Shown in pieces: positions 7,691 to 14,614 of a stretch of 17,685 nucleotides of DNA. The DNA comes from Planctomycetaceae bacterium (lineage in GTDB: Bacteria > Planctomycetota > MHYJ01 > SBBU01). A program made the translations under genes and the position numbers. The notes under the pieces are model-generated. The model saw nothing but the letters and a program-made list of their open reading frames with translations. It ran no database searches and had not been told where the DNA came from. The stretch's first letter is position 1; the number at the start of each line of letters is the position of its first letter. The stretch lies in contig SBBU01000223.1 of the NCBI GenBank assembly GCA_005239585.1, positions 1 to 17,685 on the forward strand. Reading direction: 5' to 3'.

Positions 7691-7704
7691 GTTATTCGTA
7701 TAAA
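7675..7704 (+). promoter_or_regulatory. Predicted promoter for the PQQ/TPR gene
   Basis: CTCACA (7675-7680), an 18 bp spacer and TATAAA (7699-7704). It overlaps the divergent minus-strand promoter, so the two genes may compete for or share regulation. Downstream are AGAGGAG (7709-7715) and GGGGG (7722-7726), the latter 5 nt before the ATG at 7732. Confidence 0.4.
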
Positions 7705-7731
7705 ATATAGAGGAGTTTTTTGGGGGTAAAA

Positions 7732-10260
7732 ATGAAATACATGTACTTTTTGTTTTCTGTTCTGGTGGTGTTGGATTTTGCACCACAACTGCCTCAGCAG
7801 GAAGAGCCTAACAACATCGAATTAGGGCCGAGTTTCATAATCAGAGATGTGAAAGAGTTTATAGAACAGAAAGACTGGATCAGCCTTGTGGATTATTACA
7901 AGTCTTTGATTGAGGATCCCAACTACGTTAAGCTTCGCAACAAATTATATTTTGACCCGGAAACCACCAAGTCATATCTCAGCCTGCCAGAATATATAAT
8001 TCGGGTCTTTTCCAGCCTGCCTGACAACGCAATCAATGCGTATAGGAATAAATTTGTGGGCAAGATAACAAAGAATACATTGAAAAAAGCAAGGCACGAT
8101 CTTGACCAGATGGAAAAAATAATTGAGGATTATTTCTTCTGTACCAACGCTGATAATCTCATGGATCTTCTGGCAGGTCAATACATGGAGCAAGGCGATT
8201 TTAAAAAGGCTATATATCACTTGAGAAACATGTTGCGGTATCCCTACAGCAACGAGAGAGAACTAAAGTCCAGGAGGACAAGAGCAATGGCCCAGCTTGC
8301 CTTTTGTTACTCTGCCATTGAAAGGAATGATCTCATAAAAGATCTTTATCTTAACAACCCTTTTCTTGGTGAAATGGTATCCCTTGGTAACAGGACTCTT
8401 ACTCTGAAGAATTATCTCGACTATCTTGTGGCTACTGTTCGCACTAGACCTCTACCTGAGAGAAAGATACCTTCTATCGAAGACCCTCAAGATAGATATC
8501 TTTACACTAATTTATCTCCTAGGCCTGACCTGTATGATTACACCGTTCACTTCAGGCATTGTGCGGAAATAACAGGGTCACAAACCCCTGAGTTTCCAGT
8601 TATCCCTGTAACGGCTGAAATAGATGGTAAACAAGTAATAATAGTTAATGATGGCCAAGAGACACGCATCTATGATTGCAATTCAGGCAAGCTTAAACAG
8701 GTTATGGGTTTGCCTCAGGAGTTAACAAGACCTGGTGGAAGTAAATATTTTTCCAAGCACGGACCATTCATCACCGTTCAGATGTTGAACGGCATGATTT
8801 TGGTTAACTTGCATAAAAAAGACTTGATGCAGGGGACGATAAATTTCCAGGAGAAACTAGGTATACTGAGAAGAAATCCAGCCCCACTTAACTCACTCAG
8901 GGTTTATAATCCATTGAATTCCAAGCTACTCTTTTCCACAGACGATGTAATAAAGAACGAGCTTGCCAAAGGTGCGGGTGCAGCCAAGTTTGTAAATGGT
9001 GATTTCTCATTCTCACTCCCTGTAGTTATAAAGGGAAATAGGATTATTGCGGGTCTGGTGCAATGGGACGGTTCAGTCTGCGGTCAAACAAGCTATGTCG
9101 TTTGTTTCGAGAAAGTAAACAATAACTTGCAGCTTGTCTGGTACACTGAATTAAGTTCAAGAACTGTTCCAAATTCGATAAATGAGGTCTCTCTGAACCC
9201 TAATTTCATTGTCGAGCATGATGGAGTTATCTATGCATGCACAAATACTGGTACAGTCGCAGCCCTCGAACCCTATACCGGTAGAATCATCTGGCTGCAT
9301 GTGTACGGGCAATCTCCCTCACTTTTTGTAAAAGGGATGCCCGTCAAGATTTTCTCTAGGTCGCCTAACTATCCAGTTATAAACAACGATCGTCTCTATT
9401 TTCTACCTATGGATAGCGAAGAGATTGTTATCGTAGATACATCAACAGGGAAAAAAGTGGTTTCATTCAATATAAAATCAAAGGGTGATGATTGGAGTTA
9501 CATATCTCACCTGCAGGGTATCGTGCATGGGGCTTTTGATGATTTTATCCTCTTGAGTGGAGCCAGAAAGACATTGGTTGTAAAAATGGACAAGGTAGAC
9601 CCAGCGGCTAGTCAGGTAGTAGCAGAACCCCTTATCGAGACTGCAACCTGGGCAAATGGCTCATTTACAAAATTTGCTGGTCATGGTTTGATCGAGAAGG
9701 ATATTGCCCTAATCCCAAGTATTGATAAAGAGCGTGAGCTAGTATGGGTTCTCAAGTGCGGACCATGGGTAAAACCGGATGGCACTGCTTTCATTGGTGC
9801 GTGGAGACAGATAAAGTCATACACGCTGAATCCAGGGGTGGAAGTTAAGAACCGCGCTGGAAATATTCTAGTTCAAAATAGTGATATTGTAATATCCTGC
9901 GAAAATGGCCTTGAGTTTTACAGGACCTACGAAAAGTTTATGAAGGAAGTTGAACTTGAATTGACACGTGAGCCATACAGCATCTCGTTTCTTCACAAAT
10001 ATGCCAATAAACTTTATAACAGAGAAAAATATGAAGAATCTGCAGTCTTGTTGAACAGATTGGAGACAATTGCTGCAGATGAATTGCGGTACGAGACGAG
10101 AATAAAGTTGTATAACTGTTATTTCAAACTGGGGATAAAAAATGAATCGATTTCTAAGAGCAAGGCAATTGACTATCTAAAAAAGGCAAGGGAGTACGCC
10201 GCTACACAAGAGCAGATTTCTGAGGTGGAGAGAAAACTTTCTTCTCTGAATGGCAACTGA
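7732..10260 (+). CDS. Exported PQQ-like beta-propeller protein flanked by TPR-like helices
   Basis: 842 residues from the ATG at 7732; a TTG at 7720 with AGGAG 4 nt upstream is an alternative. The signal peptide is about residues 1-18 (MKYMYFLFSVLVVLDFA). The N-terminal third is helical: it opens with an E-F-I-E-Q-K-D-W-I-S-L-V-D-Y-Y TPR-like unit, includes L-P-D-N-A-I-N-A-Y-R and has a clear TPR at about 145-170 (Q-Y-M-E-Q-G-D-F-K-K-A-I-Y-H-L). The centre carries beta-propeller blades of the PQQ/BamB type, for example GVIYACTNTGTVAALEPYTG followed by R-I-I-W-L, and I-V-D-T-S-T-G-K-K-V. The last 100 residues are again TPR-like. Planctomycetes encode many such proteins; no catalytic residues were identified. 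Toroid A follows within 40 bp or overlaps it, suggesting an operon and a shared role in the periplasm. Confidence 0.85.
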   Translation: MKYMYFLFSVLVVLDFAPQLPQQEEPNNIELGPSFIIRDVKEFIEQKDWISLVDYYKSLIEDPNYVKLRNKLYFDPETTKSYLSLPEYIIRVFSSLPDNAINAYRNKFVGKITKNTLKKARHDLDQMEKIIEDYFFCTNADNLMDLLAGQYMEQGDFKKAIYHLRNMLRYPYSNERELKSRRTRAMAQLAFCYSAIERNDLIKDLYLNNPFLGEMVSLGNRTLTLKNYLDYLVATVRTRPLPERKIPSIEDPQDRYLYTNLSPRPDLYDYTVHFRHCAEITGSQTPEFPVIPVTAEIDGKQVIIVNDGQETRIYDCNSGKLKQVMGLPQELTRPGGSKYFSKHGPFITVQMLNGMILVNLHKKDLMQGTINFQEKLGILRRNPAPLNSLRVYNPLNSKLLFSTDDVIKNELAKGAGAAKFVNGDFSFSLPVVIKGNRIIAGLVQWDGSVCGQTSYVVCFEKVNNNLQLVWYTELSSRTVPNSINEVSLNPNFIVEHDGVIYACTNTGTVAALEPYTGRIIWLHVYGQSPSLFVKGMPVKIFSRSPNYPVINNDRLYFLPMDSEEIVIVDTSTGKKVVSFNIKSKGDDWSYISHLQGIVHGAFDDFILLSGARKTLVVKMDKVDPAASQVVAEPLIETATWANGSFTKFAGHGLIEKDIALIPSIDKERELVWVLKCGPWVKPDGTAFIGAWRQIKSYTLNPGVEVKNRAGNILVQNSDIVISCENGLEFYRTYEKFMKEVELELTREPYSISFLHKYANKLYNREKYEESAVLLNRLETIAADELRYETRIKLYNCYFKLGIKNESISKSKAIDYLKKAREYAATQEQISEVERKLSSLNGN

Positions 10261-10300
10261 AATGCTTGAAATCTTCGGCTCTATAATGTCAAATACTTTC

Positions 10301-11506
10301 ATGAAATCCATTTTACAGACCGTGATCATACTCTTTCTCTTTATAGGTGCCAATCATCAGGACAAGAATCAGCCCAAGCTGCCACCGGGCATAACTAAGG
10401 AGATGCAGGAAAAAATTAACAAGGCTATAGACAAGGGGGGTGAATATCTTGAGAGCAAGATTGCTAGTCTTGGCAAGATGCATCATGATAACGATCTGAA
10501 TGTGCTTGTTTTATGGACGCTGTTGCATGCAGGTTACCCAGTAGAGCATGAGGTTGTCCAGCCACTGCTGAAAAAGGTCCTTGATGCAGAGCTTAAAAGG
10601 ACTTATACGGTCGCAATTCAGGCCCTTTGTCTGAATAAAATAGATAAAAAGAAGTATCAGGGCAAGATCGCACAATGCGCCCAGTTTCTTGCAGATAATC
10701 AATGTGCTAATGGTCAATGGAGTTATGGTGAGGCTGTCCCTGTTAACGAGGAATTAGAGACACCACAGAACAAAGAAAAGGTAATAGAGACACCGGTCTC
10801 CAACAAAGACAAAGATAAGAAGGATAAATCCAATGGCCAATCCAATACACAGCTTGAGCCGGTAAAGCGGATAGATGTTCCCAAGCGCCAGAAAGGCCCA
10901 CCCACTGGTGATAATTCAAACAGCCAATATGCAGCGCTGGGAATCAGGGCCTGTTATGAGGCTGGAATAGTTCTTCCGGATGAAGTGATCAAGAAAGCCA
11001 AAAAATGGTGGGAATCTACTATAAGAAAAGATAATGGATGGAACTACAAGGGTGATGGCGAGGTAAGCTATGGGAGCATGACGGCTGGGGCAGTGGGTTC
11101 TCTTGTCATTTATAAACAGATCTTGGGGGAAGACATTAGAAATGATCGCTTTGTGTTGGGCGGATTTACGTGGATGGTTAATTTTTACACATTCAAGGAA
11201 AATCCAAATGCTGATAAAATGAGGGACCATGACTCAAAGGCGTGGCATTATTACTACCTTTATGCCTTTGAGCGTGCGTGCGGGCTCTACGGCACAGACA
11301 CAGTAGGACAGAAATCGTGGTATAAAGAAGGTGCGGAGTTTCTTCTCTCCAAGCAGGAGAAGGATGGCAGTTGGAGCTGCGGCAAGATTTGGCTGGGTGA
11401 TAACCTAATTACTGATACATGTTTTGCTATACTTTTCTTGCAAAAAGCAACAAAACCTGTTGAGAAACCTGTCTACATTTACACCGACACTAAACCAAAA
11501 AAATAA
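10301..11506 (+). CDS. Exported alpha/alpha-toroid (prenyltransferase/squalene-oxidase repeat) protein A
   Basis: 401 residues from the ATG at 10301. In-frame ATGs at 10250 (overlapping the PQQ gene by 11 nt), 10262 and 10286 are possible. The one at 10301 gives the best signal peptide (M-K-S-I-L-Q-T-V-I-I-L-F-L-F-I-G-A); the longer forms put acidic residues in front. Repeat units typical of the squalene-oxidase/prenyltransferase toroid fold are A-Q-F-L-A-D-N-Q-C-A-N-G-Q-W-S-Y-G and A-E-F-L-L-S-K-Q-E-K-D-G-S-W-S-C-G. Residues about 148-208 are a charged K/D/N/P-rich insertion that probably forms a flexible loop. No D-x-D-D cyclase motif was found, so catalysis on terpenes is not implied. It is probably co-transcribed with the PQQ protein. 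Confidence 0.82.
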   Translation: MKSILQTVIILFLFIGANHQDKNQPKLPPGITKEMQEKINKAIDKGGEYLESKIASLGKMHHDNDLNVLVLWTLLHAGYPVEHEVVQPLLKKVLDAELKRTYTVAIQALCLNKIDKKKYQGKIAQCAQFLADNQCANGQWSYGEAVPVNEELETPQNKEKVIETPVSNKDKDKKDKSNGQSNTQLEPVKRIDVPKRQKGPPTGDNSNSQYAALGIRACYEAGIVLPDEVIKKAKKWWESTIRKDNGWNYKGDGEVSYGSMTAGAVGSLVIYKQILGEDIRNDRFVLGGFTWMVNFYTFKENPNADKMRDHDSKAWHYYYLYAFERACGLYGTDTVGQKSWYKEGAEFLLSKQEKDGSWSCGKIWLGDNLITDTCFAILFLQKATKPVEKPVYIYTDTKPKK

Positions 11507-11510
11507 AGTC

Positions 11511-11591
11511 TTACTTCTTTGGCGTGGCCACCGAGTTTTTAACAGTACAATGCTCGCTGAGTTTTTTATTCCATACCGCGTATTCAAGGTT
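11511..11591 (-). pseudogene. C-terminal fossil of a second glycosylasparaginase
   Basis: On the minus strand 26 codons plus a stop read NLEYAVWNKKLSEH, then a tail ending P-K-K-stop. The intact gene at 11717-12694 ends NLEYAVWNKHVNELRH with a tail ending P-R-K-stop. About 15 of 26 residues match, including the first nine in a row. Within those nine codons six differ only synonymously and none changes the amino acid. The two copies therefore diverged as working proteins before this one was lost. Upstream the homology stops at the palindrome 11596-11625, and no start codon or catalytic part remains. Confidence 0.75.
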
Positions 11592-11595
11592 AGGC

Positions 11596-11625
11596 AAAAA
11601 ATCGCCGAACGTTCGGCGATTTTTT
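11596..11625. terminator. Bidirectional terminator (30 bp perfect palindrome)
   Basis: Perfect inverted repeat: six A, a TCGCCGAAC arm, its complement GTTCGGCGA, then six T. It lies between convergent genes (toroid A ending 11506, asparaginase ending 11717) and has a U-tract in either direction, so it can end both transcripts. The core CGAACGTTCG recurs in the terminator at 16137-16162. Confidence 0.8.
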
Positions 11626-11716
11626 AGGCTTGATAAATGTCGTCTTGGCAGGACTGCATCTCTCTCCGATCACATCCTAGAAACTCTCAAACTTGCTGGG
11701 TCCTTGATCGTTCCGA

Positions 11717-12694
11717 CTATTTCCTAGGACTGACAGATTTTTTAGCGTGTCGCAGTTCGTTGACGTGCTTGTTCCAAACTGCGTACTCGAGGTTCCATGT
11801 TCCGATCTTGGCCCCGCCGAATTCTCCTTTTTTGTTCAGCGCTATTAATGCTGCATTGACCTCTACCTTTCTCTGAAGCATTCTTCGCAATGCCTCCTCA
11901 CAGGCCTCTTGTGGAGATAAACCCTGACGCATCAGCTCGACTACCAAAAAGCTTGGGCAGAAGCGCATCATAGTATCCCCATTCCCAGTTGCTGCAGCGC
12001 CCCCTATATCGTTATCACAATATGCACCAGAACCGATGATGGGTGAATCGCCTACACGGCCCGAGATCTTGAACGATAGCCCGCTTGTAGAGCACCCTGC
12101 GGTGATATCTCCCTTTGCATCGATTGCGACCATTCCTACCGTGTCATGATTCCAAAAGTGTTTGCGCTTGGGGTCTTTCTTCCAATCCTCCCAGCGTTTT
12201 TTGGATGCCTCCGTTAGAAGATTTTGTTCCTTGAATTTCATCTTGCGTGCAAATTCAAGCGCTCCCTCTCCTACGATGAGGGTATGTTTTGTCTTTTCCA
12301 TGACCTTGCGGGCTACTGAAATGGTTGTGGCAATATTTTTCAGGGCTGCTACCGAGCCGGCAGAGTGTGTCGGTCCGTGCATAATTACGGCGTCACATTC
12401 CACTTGGCCTTCCTCGTTTGGAAGACCTCCATACCCTACGCTGTTTTCTGCCGGGTCAAGCTCGGCATCATTGACACCTTTCTCTACCGCGTCTAGTGAG
12501 CTTCCTCCGTCGAGCAGTATCTTTGCAGCGATCTCGTTTGCCTTTTTGCCAGAATCCCAGGTTGAAATCACAGCCGGTATTGTAGAGTCTTGCGAGGTTA
12601 CCTTTGAATTACGTTTAGACGTAGGGCAGCCCGCCAGTATAGAGCTGGCAGCTATACCGGCAGAACCTGCAATGAATTCTCTTCTTGTGAACAT
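11717..12694 (-). CDS. Tat-exported lipoprotein N4-(beta-N-acetylglucosaminyl)-L-asparaginase
   Basis: 325 residues from the ATG at 12694-12692, chosen because AGGAG sits 7 nt upstream and the N-terminus is then a clean signal; the frame is open a further 72 nt upstream. The N-terminus carries a twin-arginine motif (TRREFI, R4-R5) and a lipobox (LAGC, C23), so it should be exported folded and lipid-anchored; P24 at +2 fits outer-membrane sorting. The Ntn-hydrolase family motif HDTVG places the autoprocessing nucleophile at T185. Substrate-site elements follow: G-R-V-G-D-S-P (R213, D216) and ATGNGD near 236-240. The enzyme cleaves GlcNAc-Asn bonds after intramolecular autoproteolysis. It is second in an operon with toroid B (37 nt gap). 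A decayed second copy lies downstream. Confidence 0.9.
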   Translation of the reverse strand: MFTRREFIAGSAGIAASSILAGCPTSKRNSKVTSQDSTIPAVISTWDSGKKANEIAAKILLDGGSSLDAVEKGVNDAELDPAENSVGYGGLPNEEGQVECDAVIMHGPTHSAGSVAALKNIATTISVARKVMEKTKHTLIVGEGALEFARKMKFKEQNLLTEASKKRWEDWKKDPKRKHFWNHDTVGMVAIDAKGDITAGCSTSGLSFKISGRVGDSPIIGSGAYCDNDIGGAAATGNGDTMMRFCPSFLVVELMRQGLSPQEACEEALRRMLQRKVEVNAALIALNKKGEFGGAKIGTWNLEYAVWNKHVNELRHAKKSVSPRK

Positions 12695-12731
12695 ACGCTT
12701 TCTCCTAGAACGATTAGACTTTTTTATCAAG

Positions 12732-13985
12732 CTATTTCTTTGCTTCAAGTGGTTTGATTTTGTCAAAGATCAGGTGCTTTTTATAAAGTTGTAGGGTGAC
12801 AGTGTATAGCGAAGATGTGTACATAGAGCCTCCACAATCGTCGTCCATCGGCCAATATGTCTTGTCACGGGCCTTGAAGTAGATGCTTCCATCTTCTTGT
12901 TGTGCCTTTACAAGTGTGTCACGGAAGTGTTTGTTGAAACTGCTTGCCAGTTTATCGTCACCTACTGAAAAACATCCAATACCTCCAAAGAGTAGTGGAT
13001 ATGCGGCGCCGTGATGTCCCAAGTCGATGTCTTTCACGTGCTTCTCGACAAATTCCTTTGCCTTTTGAAACGGCTCTGAACCTGAGAGTCCCAGGAGCTT
13101 CATAGCAAGGAGGGCATCGGCTGTTCTTCCTGCACATCTTGATGCCTCGCCTCCGCCTGACCCGAAATATCCAAAAGCGCCATCTTTCCCTTGCGTATGG
13201 CCAGTTGAGTAAAACTTGGCGAAAAGCTCTATGCACTTTGGGTCAGTTGGAATACCGAGATCATTTAACATTAGCGTTGCTACGCAATAGTTGTTAGCCA
13301 TAAAAGTCATTGTCCCTCCAGCGCCTGTGTAAGAATAGCCGCCTTCATCTCCCTGCTGCTGCCTCATGATATTTGCTGCATTGGTCAAGAGCTCTTTAAG
13401 TTCATCAGTTTTTTCAATCTGGTAGATGTGTGCTAGAAACATAATGGCATATGGGAGCGTATGACGATGTCCTCTCTTGGTGAGTACCATTTTATCTCCC
13501 ACGAAGGATTTTCTTACTGAAGCTAGGATTCCTTTTGTCCCTTTTATGACAGCATCTCGTGTCTTTCCAAGTTCTTTCTGAAAAGGGCCTTCTTTATGTG
13601 TTGATCCGCTTGCCAAAAGTGCCAGGCCGCTGAAGGACGTTACAGCGAGATTCGGATCCCAACCACTGCCACCCTTGAACTTTTTTATAGTCCATCCACC
13701 ATTATCTTGTTGCTGAGACACGAGATATTTTAGCGCTTTCTCAATGACTTGATCACACAATTTGCATGACTCTGGACATGTCTTTGAATGCTCCTTGTTT
13801 TCCTGCAAATATGTGTTTGATCCTTCGACGGCACCCAAATCTTGCCCCCTAGGGCAAGGTAAATGGCGCCGCTCAGGATCAACCCTGAGCATACCCTGTG
13901 GCTTGCCATAGGGTGGTCGAAGGGTTGATTCACCCTTTGCAGGATAAAGGAGTACGAAGGATGTTAGAAACAAAAGCAGTCTCAT
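12732..13985 (-). CDS. Exported alpha/alpha-toroid (prenyltransferase/squalene-oxidase repeat) protein B
   Basis: 417 residues. The signal peptide is about 1-18 (MRLLLFLTSFVLLYPAKG). Residues 21-55 are encoded by an inserted palindromic element (see 13822-13924) and look foreign: basic, Pro-rich and without match to the toroid fold. A CxxxCxxC cluster (C70, C74, C77) follows, then toroid repeats such as ALKYLVSQQQDNGGW, A-N-I-M-R-Q-Q-Q-G-D-E-G-G-Y-S-Y and V-K-A-Q-Q-E-D-G-S-I-Y-F. The absence of a D-x-D-D motif argues against terpene cyclase activity; a structural or binding role is likelier. It is first gene of an operon with the glycosylasparaginase. A -10-like TATACT lies at 14015-14010 but no good -35 was found. 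Confidence 0.82.
   Translation of the reverse strand: MRLLLFLTSFVLLYPAKGESTLRPPYGKPQGMLRVDPERRHLPCPRGQDLGAVEGSNTYLQENKEHSKTCPESCKLCDQVIEKALKYLVSQQQDNGGWTIKKFKGGSGWDPNLAVTSFSGLALLASGSTHKEGPFQKELGKTRDAVIKGTKGILASVRKSFVGDKMVLTKRGHRHTLPYAIMFLAHIYQIEKTDELKELLTNAANIMRQQQGDEGGYSYTGAGGTMTFMANNYCVATLMLNDLGIPTDPKCIELFAKFYSTGHTQGKDGAFGYFGSGGGEASRCAGRTADALLAMKLLGLSGSEPFQKAKEFVEKHVKDIDLGHHGAAYPLLFGGIGCFSVGDDKLASSFNKHFRDTLVKAQQEDGSIYFKARDKTYWPMDDDCGGSMYTSSLYTVTLQLYKKHLIFDKIKPLEAKK
13822..13924. repeat. Palindromic repeat element inserted in frame in toroid B
   Basis: The ends are an inverted repeat, CCTTCGAC (13822-13829) and GTCGAAGG (13916-13923), extended by CACCC/GGGTG after a two-base bulge. Inside are two perfect 7 bp hairpins: CTTGCCC/GGGCAAG (13841-13847, 13852-13858) and GCTCAGG/CCTGAGC (13871-13877, 13884-13890). 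TTGAT lies directly on both sides (13817-13821, 13925-13929), as expected of a 5 bp target duplication. Element plus one duplication is 108 bp, exactly 36 codons, so the frame is kept. Its end sequence resembles palindromic repeats scattered through many environmental genomes. Only one copy is in this window. Confidence 0.7.
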
Positions 13986-14065
13986 AACTTACAAGATTCC
14001 TACGTAGAAAGTATATAAAATGTTTGATGGCAATGCATGAAAATTGACATTACTGTCACTTATAT

Positions 14066-14614
14066 ATGGGACTAGACGAGAAAAGAAAGTTGGGTCATGA
14101 TCCTGACAATGATATCGTGATGCGTTTTGTGAATGGCCAAAAGGAGGCATTTGAGGAGCTTGTGACAAGGCATAAAGACTCTCTTTACGGGTATGTGTTG
14201 AGGCAAGTTGTTGACAAAACCGTTGCTGAAGACGTTATGCAGGAGGTTTACCTTAAGGCATTGCGTACACTGAAAGAGACCAAGCCATCGAATCCCTCTG
14301 CGTGGCTAATCGGTATTGCACGAAACTGCTGTAAAGAATGGTTCAGAGAGAGACGCCGATTCCACCCAGGGTCTAGTCTTGATGAACAATCTGTCGTCTC
14401 CGTTAATGATTTGGAAAAACTCGATGAGAGCGTGTCATTAAAGAAAGCCCTGTTAAAGATCTCTCAGGATGCTCGTGAAATATTGTTGATGAAGCACCAA
14501 AAGGGGATGACCTTTAACGAGATTGCAAAGGCCATGAATAAACCAATTGGTACTGTTATGAGTATAGCCGCACGCGCTTATAAAAAATTAAGGAGTTTAC
14601 TCCATGAGGTGTGA
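14066..14614 (+). CDS. ECF (extracytoplasmic function) RNA polymerase sigma factor
   Basis: 182 residues. Region 2 spans about 20-90 (A-F-E-E-L-V-T-R-H-K-D-S-L-Y-G-Y-V, then A-E-D-V-M-Q-E-V-Y-L-K-A and P-S-A-W-L-I-G-I-A-R-N). Region 4 spans about 125-178 (ALLKISQDAREILLMKHQKG, F-N-E-I-A-K-A-M-N-K-P-I-G-T-V, A-R-A-Y-K-K-L-R), the helix-turn-helix that reads the -35. There is no region 3, as expected for ECF factors. No Shine-Dalgarno precedes the ATG. A TGACA/TGTCA inverted repeat with a 4 nt spacer sits at 14045-14058, just before the start, and could be a regulatory site. Its end overlaps the anti-sigma start by 11 nt, so the pair is an operon. Promoter targets are unknown; nearby exported proteins are candidates. 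Confidence 0.93.
   Translation: MGLDEKRKLGHDPDNDIVMRFVNGQKEAFEELVTRHKDSLYGYVLRQVVDKTVAEDVMQEVYLKALRTLKETKPSNPSAWLIGIARNCCKEWFRERRRFHPGSSLDEQSVVSVNDLEKLDESVSLKKALLKISQDAREILLMKHQKGMTFNEIAKAMNKPIGTVMSIAARAYKKLRSLLHEV

Noticed and set aside
12695..12766. Upstream extension of the asparaginase by 24 codons
   Set aside because: It would overlap the end of toroid B by 35 nt, bury the Tat signal, and ignore the AGGAG placed 7 nt before the ATG at 12694.
12162..12794. Plus-strand open frame of 210 codons opposite the asparaginase
   Set aside because: It is antisense to a clear Ntn-hydrolase gene, with biased Ser/Phe/Arg composition and no recognisable domain.
14044..14049. TTGACA before the ECF sigma gene as a -35 element
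   Set aside because: A correctly spaced -10 would fall inside the coding region and the bases there (TGGGAC) do not match; the TGACA/TGTCA dyad is the better reading.
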